Below are positions 16,787 through 24,198 of a DNA stretch of 64,000 nucleotides, one piece after another. Source of the stretch: Streptomyces pyxinae (GTDB lineage Bacteria; Actinomycetota; Actinomycetes; Streptomycetales; Streptomycetaceae); contig NZ_JANUGQ010000005.1 of NCBI RefSeq assembly GCF_024756275.1, forward strand, positions 62,001-126,000, in the 5' to 3' direction. Numbering within the stretch: position 1 is the first letter of the stretch; every line of letters starts with the position of its first letter. Under the pieces are notes generated by a model that was not told where the DNA came from, searched no databases, and worked only from the letters and a program-made list of their open reading frames with translations. A program made the translations under genes and the position numbers.

Positions 16787-18373
16787 ATGGCTGGCACGGG
16801 GCCGACGGACGAGTTCGCGGCACTGCTGAGGCTGTTGAAGGAGCGGGCCGGGCTGAGCTACGGCACGCTCGCCAAGAGGCTGCACCTGAGCACGTCCACG
16901 CTGCACCGCTACTGCAACGGGGACGCGGTTCCGGTGGACTACGCGCCGGTGGAACGGCTCGCCAGGGCCTGCCGGGCCAGGCCGGACGAGCTGGTCGAAC
17001 TGCACCGGCTCTGGGTGGTCGCCACCGCCACCCGGCAGGCCGCTCGCCGCGCCGAACAGGCGGCCGGGGCCGCGGGCGCCGCCCCGAGCGCCGCCGCCCC
17101 GTCGGCTTCCGTCCCCTCGGCTTCCGCCCCGCGGGCCGGGTCGGGACCGGCGTCCGGTGGTACGGACCGGAGCGCGCCGCCGGTGTCCGGTGACCCGGTC
17201 GGTGGTGACCCGGTCGGTGGTGACCCGGTCGGTGGTGACCCGGCGCCGGACGGTTCCGGTGCGGGCGCCTCCGGGACGGCCGGCGCGGCACCGGACCCGC
17301 GGGGCACGCCGGACTCCGGTGATGCCGGGGAGACAGGGGAAGCGGGGGAGACCGGCGCGGCCGGTGCGCCTGCCCCGGGCGCGGCCGCCGGGGTGGTGGC
17401 CGTTCCGGTGCGCGGGCGTGGGCCCCGCCGTCGTACCACCGTGCTGATCGGTGTCGCCGTCGCCACGGCCCTCTGCGCCGGGTCGCTCGTCGCGCTGCTG
17501 AGCCCCTGGGGGGAGAAGAAGGAGGAAGGCGCGCGCGCCGAGGTGGCGGCGACGGCCGGTGCCCGGGCCGCCCAGTCTCCGCTGCCCCGGGCCCCCCGGT
17601 CGGCCGGAACGCCGTCGGCGTCCCCGTCCCCGTCCCGGTCGGCCGGGCCGGGGACGAGCGGCTCGCCATCCCCGTCCTCGCGCGCCTCCGCCTCCGCGTC
17701 GTCCGGCGGCCACGGCGAGGCGGGCCCGCAGGGGGCGGCGCCCGGGGGCGGGACGGACGGGACCCCGGTGACCGTCGGCGTCACGTCGCACGTCTGGGAG
17801 AACCCCTGCGGCCCCAACTTCCTGGTCGACCGGCAGGCCACCCAGGTGCCGCCGCCGCCCACCGAACAGGACGCCCCGGGCTGGACGTCGGCCCTGGGCG
17901 CCGTGGCCTCGGACGAGCAGCTCGTCAGACTCACCGTTCAGGGCACCGGGTCGGAGACCGTCGTCCTGGAGCAACTGGCCGTCCGGACCGTCCGGTCCGC
18001 GCCGCCGCTGGCCTGGAACGATTTCTCCAGCGCCGTCGGTTGCGGCGGCGGGGTGGAGACGGCCTCCTACGCGGTCGACCTGGACTCGCCACGGCCCCGT
18101 ACCACGCCGGAGGCCGGGCAGCCGGAGTTCGCCTTCAAGACCAGCCACAGCGACCCGGAGGTGTTCTACGTCCGGGCCCGTACCCGGGCCCATGACGTCA
18201 GCTGGTACCTGGAGCTGCACTGGTCGAGCGGGAACCGGCGAGGGGTCCTGCGGATCGACGACCACGGGCAGCCGTTCCGGACCAGCGCCAACAACTCCCG
18301 GCCCGGGTTCGACTATCCGCTCGGCAGCAGTGGCTGGGAGGCCCGCCTGCCCCAGGACCCGGCGACCGCCTGA
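16787..18373 (+). CDS. membrane-anchored helix-turn-helix protein
   Basis: 528 aa from ATG 16787, chosen for the ribosome site 6 nt upstream. An XRE-type HTH lies at about residues 8-65 (FAALLRLLKERAGLSYGTLAKRLHLSTSTLHRYC), then a long Ala/Pro/Gly linker. That linker includes four VGGDP repeats encoded by 15-bp DNA repeats at about 17189-17240. One transmembrane helix follows (about 222-245, TVLIGVAVATALCAGSLVALL), a Ser/Pro-rich stretch, and an extracellular domain (about 325-528) with Cys in NPCGPNFLVD and VGCGGG. The layout is a one-component membrane sensor with an inside DNA-binding and an outside sensing domain; the signal is unknown. Confidence 0.85.
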   Translation: MAGTGPTDEFAALLRLLKERAGLSYGTLAKRLHLSTSTLHRYCNGDAVPVDYAPVERLARACRARPDELVELHRLWVVATATRQAARRAEQAAGAAGAAPSAAAPSASVPSASAPRAGSGPASGGTDRSAPPVSGDPVGGDPVGGDPVGGDPAPDGSGAGASGTAGAAPDPRGTPDSGDAGETGEAGETGAAGAPAPGAAAGVVAVPVRGRGPRRRTTVLIGVAVATALCAGSLVALLSPWGEKKEEGARAEVAATAGARAAQSPLPRAPRSAGTPSASPSPSRSAGPGTSGSPSPSSRASASASSGGHGEAGPQGAAPGGGTDGTPVTVGVTSHVWENPCGPNFLVDRQATQVPPPPTEQDAPGWTSALGAVASDEQLVRLTVQGTGSETVVLEQLAVRTVRSAPPLAWNDFSSAVGCGGGVETASYAVDLDSPRPRTTPEAGQPEFAFKTSHSDPEVFYVRARTRAHDVSWYLELHWSSGNRRGVLRIDDHGQPFRTSANNSRPGFDYPLGSSGWEARLPQDPATA

Positions 18374-18587
18374 GCCGTACGATTCCGCGCGCGTGCGATC
18401 CCGTGCGGCACCGGCCGTGTGCACGGGCGGCCCGCGACCCGGCGACCGCCGGGCGGCCCCGGCCCGGTCGCGGCTCCCGCCCGGCTCCGGGACGTACGGC
18501 TCCCGGGCGGTGCGGACCCTCGTCCCCGGCTCCCGCCCCGCCCCGGATCGCCGGCGGCTCCGGCTCCGGGGGAGGGGACACGAAAGA

Positions 18588-18622
18588 GGTGGGACCCCCC
18601 GCCCTGGCGGAAGGGTCCCACC
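18588..18622 (-). terminator. terminator of the trypsin-like protease gene
   Basis: Perfect 10-bp arms GGTGGGACCC (18588-18597) and GGGTCCCACC (18613-18622), 28 bp beyond the protease stop codon. They are followed on the minus strand by a short T-rich stretch (CTCTTTC). Confidence 0.75.
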
Positions 18623-18649
18623 CCTGCTCGGCCTCCGGAGCCGCTCCGG

Positions 18650-19390
18650 TCAGACGCCGGCGACGCTCTTGATCCAGGAGCGGTAGGCGGTCACATTGGT
18701 GTACGCCGTGGTGGTCTGGCGGTCGCTGGTGGAGGCGACACCGACCTGGGCGCCATTGGCCACCATCGGACCGCCCGAGTCGCCGCCCGCGGTGATGCCG
18801 TTGCCCCGGCGGGCGCAGATGGCCGAGCCGTTGTACGCGTCCTGGCAGCCGCCGGTCACGATGACGTCCGCGACCTTCAGGTACCGCGACTGACAGTTGA
18901 TCTCGGAGCCGCACTGGGAGGTGGCCCCCCAGCCGTACACCTGCACGGTCTGGTTCACCGACACCGATCCGGGCTGGCCGAGGCGGGCGTAGGTGGCCGA
19001 GACGGAGCGGTCGAGCTTGACCAGCGAGAGGTCGGCGGAGGAGTTGTTGTAGACGCTGACGCCGTTGGCGACCGTACCGCCGCTGCTCTGGTCCAGGCTG
19101 CCGATGCGGAAGGACAGCCCGCCGCCACTGACGCAGTGCTTGGCGGTGAGGATCCAGGTCGGGGCGATGATCGAGGCGCTACAGGTCTGCTGACCGTTCG
19201 AGAACAGCCGGGCCGCCCACGGGGCGTTGTTGGCGTAGCCGCCGCCGATGATCGGCTGGACGGCGGTGGCCTGCGGGACGGCGGCGGGCGCCGGTGCCTG
19301 GGCGGACGCGGTGGGGGCGAGCGTGAGCACCGAGAGCGCGGTGGCCGCGAGGGCGGGAACGAGACGGGTGATGCGCACAGTCTTCTCCAT
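18650..19390 (-). CDS. secreted trypsin-like serine protease (family S1)
   Basis: 246 aa. A signal peptide (about 1-30, ending near APTASAQA), a propeptide, then a mature enzyme that probably begins at IIGGGYANNAPWAARL. The catalytic triad is visible: His in TAKHC, Asp in ADLSLVKL and Ser in GGDSGGP. Cys pairs flank His and Ser as in trypsins. Secreted, it would digest proteins outside the cell; many Streptomyces S1 proteases are developmentally controlled and blocked by SSI-type inhibitors, one of which is encoded at 54.2 kb. Stands alone with its own terminator. Confidence 0.94.
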   Translation of the reverse strand: MEKTVRITRLVPALAATALSVLTLAPTASAQAPAPAAVPQATAVQPIIGGGYANNAPWAARLFSNGQQTCSASIIAPTWILTAKHCVSGGGLSFRIGSLDQSSGGTVANGVSVYNNSSADLSLVKLDRSVSATYARLGQPGSVSVNQTVQVYGWGATSQCGSEINCQSRYLKVADVIVTGGCQDAYNGSAICARRGNGITAGGDSGGPMVANGAQVGVASTSDRQTTTAYTNVTAYRSWIKSVAGV

Positions 19391-19785
19391 TGTGTGGGGG
19401 CTGGAGCGTCCTTCTTGAGGACAGTCGCCGCATAAACATGCAGGCGCGCATAAACGCGGGCTGGGTAGACCCTGTTGCGTTCATGCCAGGTTCGACTGCG
19501 GTGAATCTCGCAGACACCGGGGTGACGGCGCAAGAGGTTGACGGCCGAAAGTTGACGGAGTGTCTGCCGGTGCCGACGGCTCCTCCGGAGTCGGGTGAGG
19601 GATGCGTAGAGATGCGCTTTACGGCATGTCCAAGCTGCTTTGCGGGATATGGGCCGCCCTGCGCCGGAAGCGTGCCTCTCGTCTCCTGAGCGCGGCCATG
19701 AGCGGCTCCTGGGCGCGCTCCTGGCCGCCTCGGGGCGCGCTCTCGGCGGCGGTGCCCCCAGGCCCTCCCCCCCCGTACGGGTGTC

Positions 19786-19824
19786 TCAGCCCTGGACGAA
19801 GCAGAACTCGTTGCCCTCCGGGTC
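19786..19824. repeat. left att-like direct repeat
   Basis: 39 bp beginning TCAGCCCTGGACGAAGCAG and ending CCCTCCGGGTC, identical to 24199-24237. Flanking bases diverge immediately on both sides. It is a detached copy of the last 13 codons of the VOC gene. Confidence 0.85.
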
Positions 19825-19829
19825 TCCCA

Positions 19830-19857
19830 ACACTCAGAACTAGCAGTTCTGGAGTGT
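19830..19857. repeat. hairpin adjoining the left att-like repeat
   Basis: ACACTCAGAACT (19830-19841), loop AGC, then AGTTCT-G-GAGTGT (19845-19857): a 12-bp stem with one bulged G, starting 5 bp inside the island. It could be a terminator or part of the recombination site. It is much lower in GC than its surroundings. Confidence 0.6.
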
Positions 19858-20087
19858 CGGCATGGTGGCGTCGGTCCTGGTCATATGGGCTGACACGGCC
19901 CCGGGCGCAGAGACTGCCACAGGTTGACGACAGGGGTGCCGCTGCGAGACAGGAACCCGCGACCCATCGGGGCCGCTGCGAGGTTCACCACGGGGCGTAC
20001 GAGGGGTGACCGGCCATCCGGAGTCGGCGGTCCCGTGGCCGGCGGAGGGCGGACCGCCGGGGCGCTGCGGCACGGCTTCGCTGCCGG

Positions 20088-20273
20088 GTGGGCGACCGGG
20101 GCACCGCGTGGTGCGGCTGGTGCCTGAACGACTTCCCGGCGGCCGAGGTGGAGATCGACCACGTGCGCCCGCTCGCCCTCGGGGGTGAGGGCGTGGACAG
20201 CAACGTTCGGGTGCTGTGCCGTTCGTGCCACGCGTTGAAGACCGCTACCGAGTTCGGCAGTGCCCGGCCCTGA
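20088..20273 (+). CDS. small HNH endonuclease-like protein
   Basis: 61 aa from GTG 20088. It has a compact HNH zinc-ribbon: AWCGWCLNDF, then VEIDHVRPLALGG (catalytic His in the DH pair), SNVRVLCRSCHALKTATEF (Asn and the second CxxC). All four Cys and the HNH residues are present, so it may be active as a nicking or double-strand nuclease. The length is short for the family (about 90-110 aa), and an in-frame stop at 20007 rules out a much longer N-terminus, so it may be N-terminally truncated. It lies just inside the left end of the island. Confidence 0.65.
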   Translation: MGDRGTAWCGWCLNDFPAAEVEIDHVRPLALGGEGVDSNVRVLCRSCHALKTATEFGSARP

Positions 20274-20298
20274 CGATGCCTCGCGGGTCGGGCTCCGC

Positions 20299-20448
20299 TC
20301 ACCGCTGCGTCCACCAGGCCCCGGCGGCTCCGCCGAATGCGGTGGCCAGGGCGACGAGCCATCCGGGGATGCGCTGGACGGTCAAGTGCATTCCGCCGCA
20401 GCGGAGTTCGAGCGCGGGGCGGTGGTCGGTCTGGGCTTCCATTGGCAT
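20299..20448 (-). CDS. possible small membrane protein
   Basis: 49 aa from ATG 20448 (MPMEAQTDHRPALELRCGGM). A single hydrophobic helix near the C-terminus (IPGWLVALATAFGGAAGAWW) is preceded by basic residues. It resembles small single-span proteins seen in Streptomyces islands and prophages. No good ribosome site, so it is uncertain; a holin-like role would be speculation. Confidence 0.35.
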   Translation of the reverse strand: MPMEAQTDHRPALELRCGGMHLTVQRIPGWLVALATAFGGAAGAWWTQR

Positions 20449-20556
20449 GTCTCTATGGGATCGGAAGCCGGGTGTCCCGCACAACACCTGTCAATGGCCA
20501 ATGCCGCCAAAGGCGCCAAAGATCAACGCCGCCCCACTCCCGAAGGAGGTACCCCT

Positions 20557-20800
20557 ATGCCCAGACGACCCCGCCCTCCGTGCACCGTCCCCGGGTGCCC
20601 GGAGCTGACTGCCCGGGGCGGTCGGTGCCCGGCGCATCAGCGGGAAGCGACGGCGCAGCGGGTGACGCGGGGACGAGCGCGTACGGCCCTCGGTGGCCGG
20701 GGATCCGCCGCCGCTACCTGTACGCGAACCCGTGGTGCGTTCTGTGTTCCGCGCCGGCGACGGTGGCGGATCACTTCCCGGAGTCGCGGCGGTCGCTGGG
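20557..20800 (+). pseudogene. frameshifted phage-type HNH endonuclease gene
   Basis: It starts at ATG 20557 behind a perfect ribosome site (GAAGGAGGT, 20542-20550) with the typical N-terminus MPRRPRPPCTVPGCPELTARG and CPAHQREATAQRVTRG. The expected continuation (YGPRWPGIRRRYLYANPWC, VLCSAPATVADHFPESRRSL) is in the next frame. Adding one G to the GGGG run at 20669-20672 would restore it. The C-terminal half of the HNH domain (the Asn and second CxxC) is missing, cut off near 20800 where unrelated sequence begins. It is therefore dead twice over. Confidence 0.7.
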
Positions 20801-20941
20801 TGGCAGAAGAACGGCGCCACCACCATCGCCGGCCAGTACCGCGCCCAGTTCGCCCGCTAAATCCGCGAACTCTCCCCGAGCGCACGCACCGCGATCACCG
20901 TGCCGGAACCTGATGACGACGACTCGGATATCTGGGACTGA
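20801..20941 (+). pseudogene. C-terminal remnant of a phage-like gene
   Basis: This frame begins abruptly after the HNH remnant (WQKNGATTIAGQYRAQFAR), is interrupted by a TAA at 20858-20860, then continues as IRELSPSARTAITVPEPDDD with an acidic end. The stretch reads like the C-terminus of a terminase small subunit, the gene that usually follows HNH in phage packaging modules. That identity is inference from context and general character, not a firm match. Confidence 0.35.
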
Positions 20942-20998
20942 AGGCATCACAAGGAACTGGATGTATGGTATCGCTGGAATCGTGAGTGAATAGAGAAA

Positions 20999-21036
20999 CC
21001 CCGCACCTACCTCAATTATGTGAGCTAGGTGCGGGG
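20999..21036 (-). terminator. strong terminator of the XRE/TPR regulator gene
   Basis: CCCCGCACCTA (20999-21009) pairs with TAGGTGCGGGG (21026-21036), and the inner CTCA/TGAG extends the stem around an ATTATG loop. On the minus strand it lies 10 bp past the regulator's stop and is followed by a pyrimidine-rich TTTCTC, so it is a near-canonical terminator. It may also stop transcription from the left. Confidence 0.85.
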
Positions 21037-21046
21037 ATTTCCGCTT

Positions 21047-22261
21047 TCACGCCGCCTGATGCCCAGCGAGCAGAGCCGAAACTTTTGGCACGTCTGCGTA
21101 TTTCTGCAAGCGGTGAAGGAGTAGGTTGACCCGCTGAGCTGTCCTCTCGGACGTGATTTCAGAAGACAATGTAATTACACGCTCTGCTACTGATGCCGCT
21201 TCCTCGGGCTCGTTTGCATCGAGAAGGGCAACCGCGAGCCACGAGAGGTAAAGAGCTATTTCTCGGGTGTGTGTTGCATCGTATCCAGTGAGCACGTCTC
21301 GGAGTAGGGGGACCGCACGCAACGGTCGATGCAGCTCCGTGTAAACGCGGGATTCCATCACCCTTAGTTCTCCAATATTAACCCAGTACAGATAGGCGGG
21401 AGATTCTCCTTGATCGTGTGTGTCGAGCGCCTCAGAGGCTTCCCCCAGGGCGCGCATTGCCTGTTGTTCGTTCTCTGCGCCTCCGGCTTTTGTGTGCGCC
21501 CATGCGACGCGATCCAGATACAGGGCGCGGGCTTTCGGTGGGGCTTGCGCTCCCGCGCCATGTAACGCTGCCTGAGCGAGGATCAACCCTTCGGCTTCAC
21601 GGCCGGTGTTGGCCATCTGATAGGCCAGAGACCCGGCAAGATTTCCCGCAAGGGTATTATCTTCTGCTTGTTTCGCAGCGCTGATGCCCAGTCGGTAAAT
21701 TCGCTCTGCTTCTTCATGTTGGCCGGCATCGCTAGCAATCCATCCGGCAATTTGTGCCAGCTCGCCAATTTGACGTAGCAGTTCCCTCCCCACCTCGCTG
21801 GTGTGCTTCCCCTCCCGGTAAAGCTTTACAACGGCACGGAGTTCGCGAAGTGCGGGGCGAATCAAGTCACCCCCAGCAAGGAAATCATCTGCCAGTCGTA
21901 GTCCGTGCACGCGCTTTTGTATATCAGCTACTTTGGCGGCGTCGACTTGGCGCCCTGAGCGGGCCTTTAGGGGGCTCAGTGGATCACCATCGGGGAGGAA
22001 GTCCGCCAGTGTCGGCAAAGGCGGCACAGCAGGCTTCGCGGGCTCTCTGAGGGCCTGTACCGCGACGCCCAATGCCTGCGCAATGAATGGCAACCACTCT
22101 CGGGGAGTCCGCTTGCCCACTTCGTACCGACTGATCTCCTGTCGGCCGATCGGATCCCCGCTGATGCCTGCGGCGCGGCACGTTTCTCGTGCTAGACGCG
22201 CCTGACTCCAGCCTCTCTCTTTGCGTAGGCGCTTGATGTTGGCCCCAGTGGCACTGGTCAT
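21047..22261 (-). CDS. XRE family regulator with TPR domain
   Basis: 404 aa from ATG 22261. The N-terminal XRE HTH (about 5-75: NIKRLRKERGWSQARLARETC, IGRQEISRYEVGKRTP) is followed by a helical TPR-like region to the end (HEEAERIYRLGISAAKQAEDNTLAGN and similar pairs). This architecture resembles peptide- or ligand-responsive regulators of Streptomyces islands. The gene is clearly less GC-rich than its neighbours, a sign of transfer. It contains a TTA leucine codon (21563-21565, in AQAALHGAG), so full expression should need the bldA tRNA. It is divergent from the coupled three-gene operon, its probable target. Confidence 0.88.
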   Translation of the reverse strand: MTSATGANIKRLRKERGWSQARLARETCRAAGISGDPIGRQEISRYEVGKRTPREWLPFIAQALGVAVQALREPAKPAVPPLPTLADFLPDGDPLSPLKARSGRQVDAAKVADIQKRVHGLRLADDFLAGGDLIRPALRELRAVVKLYREGKHTSEVGRELLRQIGELAQIAGWIASDAGQHEEAERIYRLGISAAKQAEDNTLAGNLAGSLAYQMANTGREAEGLILAQAALHGAGAQAPPKARALYLDRVAWAHTKAGGAENEQQAMRALGEASEALDTHDQGESPAYLYWVNIGELRVMESRVYTELHRPLRAVPLLRDVLTGYDATHTREIALYLSWLAVALLDANEPEEAASVAERVITLSSEITSERTAQRVNLLLHRLQKYADVPKVSALLAGHQAA

Positions 22262-22403
22262 GCCTCCATTCTGGCCGACAGTTGGCCGACACGTGGCCGC
22301 TATGCCCCGACTCGCGTGAAGAGGACGTTGGGGATGCATGCAAGACCCCCGCGACCGTGCGACCGGCCCGGGGGCGTGGACGACGCTGCGGAAGGGCGCC
22401 GAC

Positions 22404-22652
22404 GTGAACGAGAGTACGTCCGCACGGACAAGGACGGGAGGGGCCCTCGGCGGTGCCCGCGCCTGGGTGCTGAGCCGGGGGCGGCGGCGGACTGATCCGC
22501 AGCCGGGGGAGCGAGCAGCGCCCGTCGTCTTCGAACGGTGCCTGGTATGCCGGGCGGCGCGCGAGAAGCAGGCTTCGGCCGGTGCGCTGGACTGGGGCGC
22601 GGTGATCCGTCAGCACCCGCACCGGCGCTCCACGGACTGGCGGTTGATGTGA
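22404..22652 (+). CDS. hypothetical small protein, first gene of island operon
   Basis: 82 aa from GTG 22404; an ATG at 22338 is an alternative start. A Cys pair in FERCLVCRAAREK and the C-terminal DWGAVIRQHPHRRSTDWRLM resemble small zinc-ribbon-like proteins commonly encoded beside XRE regulators in Streptomyces. Its stop overlaps the next start as GTGA, so it is translationally coupled. No function is known. Confidence 0.55.
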   Translation: MNESTSARTRTGGALGGARAWVLSRGRRRTDPQPGERAAPVVFERCLVCRAAREKQASAGALDWGAVIRQHPHRRSTDWRLM

Positions 22653-22837
22653 GCGCGCCGGAGCCGGCATCGCGGACGGTATTGTCCTGGCCGCCGTGCC
22701 GGTGCCCCAACCCCGACTGCCCGTACAAGGCGCAGACGCCGGAGGGGATGCGCCGGGAGAGGCCCGGCACGGCGCGGCTGCGGGCTGTGGAGGCTCGGCG
22801 GGGCCGGGAGCGCGGGTGGCTGGGGCGGACGCTGTGA
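22649..22837 (+). CDS. hypothetical Cys-rich small protein, second gene of island operon
   Basis: 62 aa from GTG 22649. The cluster CRCPNPDCPY near the N-terminus could bind zinc, and the rest is strongly basic (RLRAVEARRGRERGWLGRTL). Both ends overlap neighbours by GTGA, fixing the start. The family is not recognised. Confidence 0.5.
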   Translation: MSAPEPASRTVLSWPPCRCPNPDCPYKAQTPEGMRRERPGTARLRAVEARRGRERGWLGRTL

Positions 22838-23379
22838 GCGCGGCGGAGAGCGGCTACTACCGGTGCGAAGTCCTGGTGGAGGAACTCATTGCCGAGGGTG
22901 TCACGGTGCCGTACGCGTACGCGTCGCCCACGTCCCTGCTGGGGCCGAAGCTGGTGCTTCGCTGGCTGCGCTCGGCGGCCTGGCGCGCGGCGGAGACCCT
23001 GGACCGCAACCCGCTGGGCCGGGCGCCCGAGGTCAGTGGGGAACGCGTGGTGGTGTCGTGTGCCGGGCAGTTACGGGCCTGGTGCGAGGACGCCGCCGGC
23101 CAGAGCGACACGCGCCAGCGCGTCAAGGCGGGGCAGGTGTGGACCACCGTGTTCTCCGACCCGTACCACCGGGTCACGCTCTCGGCCCGCCCCAACCGGT
23201 CAACCTCCCCCGCAGCGGATGGTGTTGGTCGGGCGAAGTGCGATCCGCCCGCCCGTCATCGAAAGCGTGGACACGGAACGGGCTTATGGGCGGCGGCCCG
23301 TACCGCATTGATTTGTCTGGCAGCTCTCGCTTCCTACGCGGCGCTCGGCTGGCTGCTGGCCGTCGTGCTGACGCGCTGA
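22834..23379 (+). CDS. hypothetical protein with C-terminal membrane helix, third gene of island operon
   Basis: 181 aa from GTG 22834. The N-terminal two thirds look globular (YYRCEVLVEELIAEGV, LVLRWLRSAAWRAAETLDRN, VWTTVFSDPYHRVTLSA). After a basic linker one membrane helix ends the protein (TALICLAALASYAALGWLLA). This is a tail-anchored layout with the globular part most likely inside the cell. It is coupled to the two upstream small genes. No family recognised. Confidence 0.55.
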   Translation: MSAAESGYYRCEVLVEELIAEGVTVPYAYASPTSLLGPKLVLRWLRSAAWRAAETLDRNPLGRAPEVSGERVVVSCAGQLRAWCEDAAGQSDTRQRVKAGQVWTTVFSDPYHRVTLSARPNRSTSPAADGVGRAKCDPPARHRKRGHGTGLWAAARTALICLAALASYAALGWLLAVVLTR

Positions 23380-23381
23380 AA

Positions 23382-23450
23382 CCCCGCCCCCTTCAAGGCT
23401 CCCGTCCCCTTGCTATATGTGCCCCTGGATCCGGCACGAAGGGGGCGGGG
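23382..23450. terminator. inverted repeat after the island operon
   Basis: CCCCGCCCCCTTC (23382-23394) is exactly complementary to GAAGGGGGCGGGG (23438-23450), with a 43-nt interval. It starts 2 bp past the operon's stop codon, so it probably terminates it. Confidence 0.55.
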
Positions 23451-23453
23451 AAT

Positions 23454-23498
23454 CCGCCCGGCTGCCGCCACGCAAGGGGACAGCCGGCAGCCGGGCGG
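23454..23498. repeat. second strong hairpin in the island
   Basis: CCGCCCGGCTGCCG (23454-23467) and CGGCAGCCGGGCGG (23485-23498) form a perfect 14-bp stem with a 17-nt loop. It lies 115 bp before the next gene, so it could be a terminator or a leader structure for that gene. Confidence 0.5.
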
Positions 23499-23612
23499 GC
23501 ACTCCCACCACCAGGCCGCCACAAGCCCCTCCCCGCCCGGACGTACCGAAACCGAGTCCCCCACGGCTTGGAATCCCCCGGGCGGGGAGGGACCCCATGG
23601 GAAAGGGACACG

Positions 23613-24128
23613 ATGCCTTCGCAGTCGCCGCACGAACGCCAGGCACACAGGATCAAGGCACTGAATCACCTTTCCGACATCCGGGGCGCCTACGAGTCCG
23701 GGACCGCGCTGACCGTCCTGGCACGTCAGTACGCGGTCAGGTGCGAGTGGCTGCGCGAACGGCTCGTGGACGACGGAGTCGAGATCCGCGACCGGGGCGA
23801 GGCCAACCGTGCCCGCGCCCTCGCCCACAACAAGGAGCGCGCCATGGCCGAGCCGGACAGCCAACCACCGCCGGGGAGGTTCCGCCCGAAACAGTGCACC
23901 GCGACAAAGAGGTGGCTGTTCTGGACCGGCGACACCGTACGTCAGGAAGTGCTGGCCTGGTGCCCGGACGTGAACGCCGACCAGGGCGAGGTGTGCGGCC
24001 TGTATGCCGGTCACCCCTCGGCCCACGGATGCGACGTGATCGACCCGGCGGCCGAAGCCCTCCGCGAATCCCTGTCGCACTACATCATCGACGTGGGATG
24101 GGTACCGGGCCCACCGCCCCGACCGTGA
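23613..24128 (+). CDS. hypothetical HTH-like protein, last gene of the island
   Basis: 171 aa from ATG 23613. Residues about 10-60 (HRIKALNHLSDIRGAYESGT, LARQYAVRCEWLRERLVDDG) look like a resolvase- or transposase-type helix-turn-helix. The C-terminal half (ALAHNKERAMAEPDSQPPPG, then CTATKRWLFWTGDTVRQEVL and CGLYAGHPSAHGC) has four Cys and two His and may bind metal. It could be a DNA-binding accessory protein of the element. Its stop lies inside the first 20-bp repeat next to the right att-like repeat. Confidence 0.55.
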   Translation: MPSQSPHERQAHRIKALNHLSDIRGAYESGTALTVLARQYAVRCEWLRERLVDDGVEIRDRGEANRARALAHNKERAMAEPDSQPPPGRFRPKQCTATKRWLFWTGDTVRQEVLAWCPDVNADQGEVCGLYAGHPSAHGCDVIDPAAEALRESLSHYIIDVGWVPGPPPRP

Positions 24129-24184
24129 TCGGCCCGGGTCGGCCGTGATCGGCCCGGGTCGGCCGTGATCGGCCCGGGCCGGCC
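24125..24184. repeat. three 20-bp tandem repeats beside the right island end
   Basis: Units GTGATCGGCCCGGGTCGGCC at 24125-24144 and 24145-24164; the third (24165-24184) differs by one base. They end 14 bp before the right att-like repeat. Arrays at this position can serve as recombinase arm sites, but that is inference. Confidence 0.75.
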
Positions 24185-24198
24185 GGGGCCGCTGGGGA

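Larger units (their letters stand above)
19391..20087. other. 697-bp gene-poor stretch containing the left island boundary
   Basis: The protease promoter region comes first. It has two copies of CGCATAAAC (19429-19437 and 19447-19455, 18 bp apart) and, on the minus strand, TGGCATGAAC (19479-19488), one mismatch from the AdpA consensus TGGCSNGWWY. Then come the left att-like repeat (19786-19824) and a hairpin beside it. No convincing gene was found; open frames here have no recognisable features. Confidence 0.5.
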
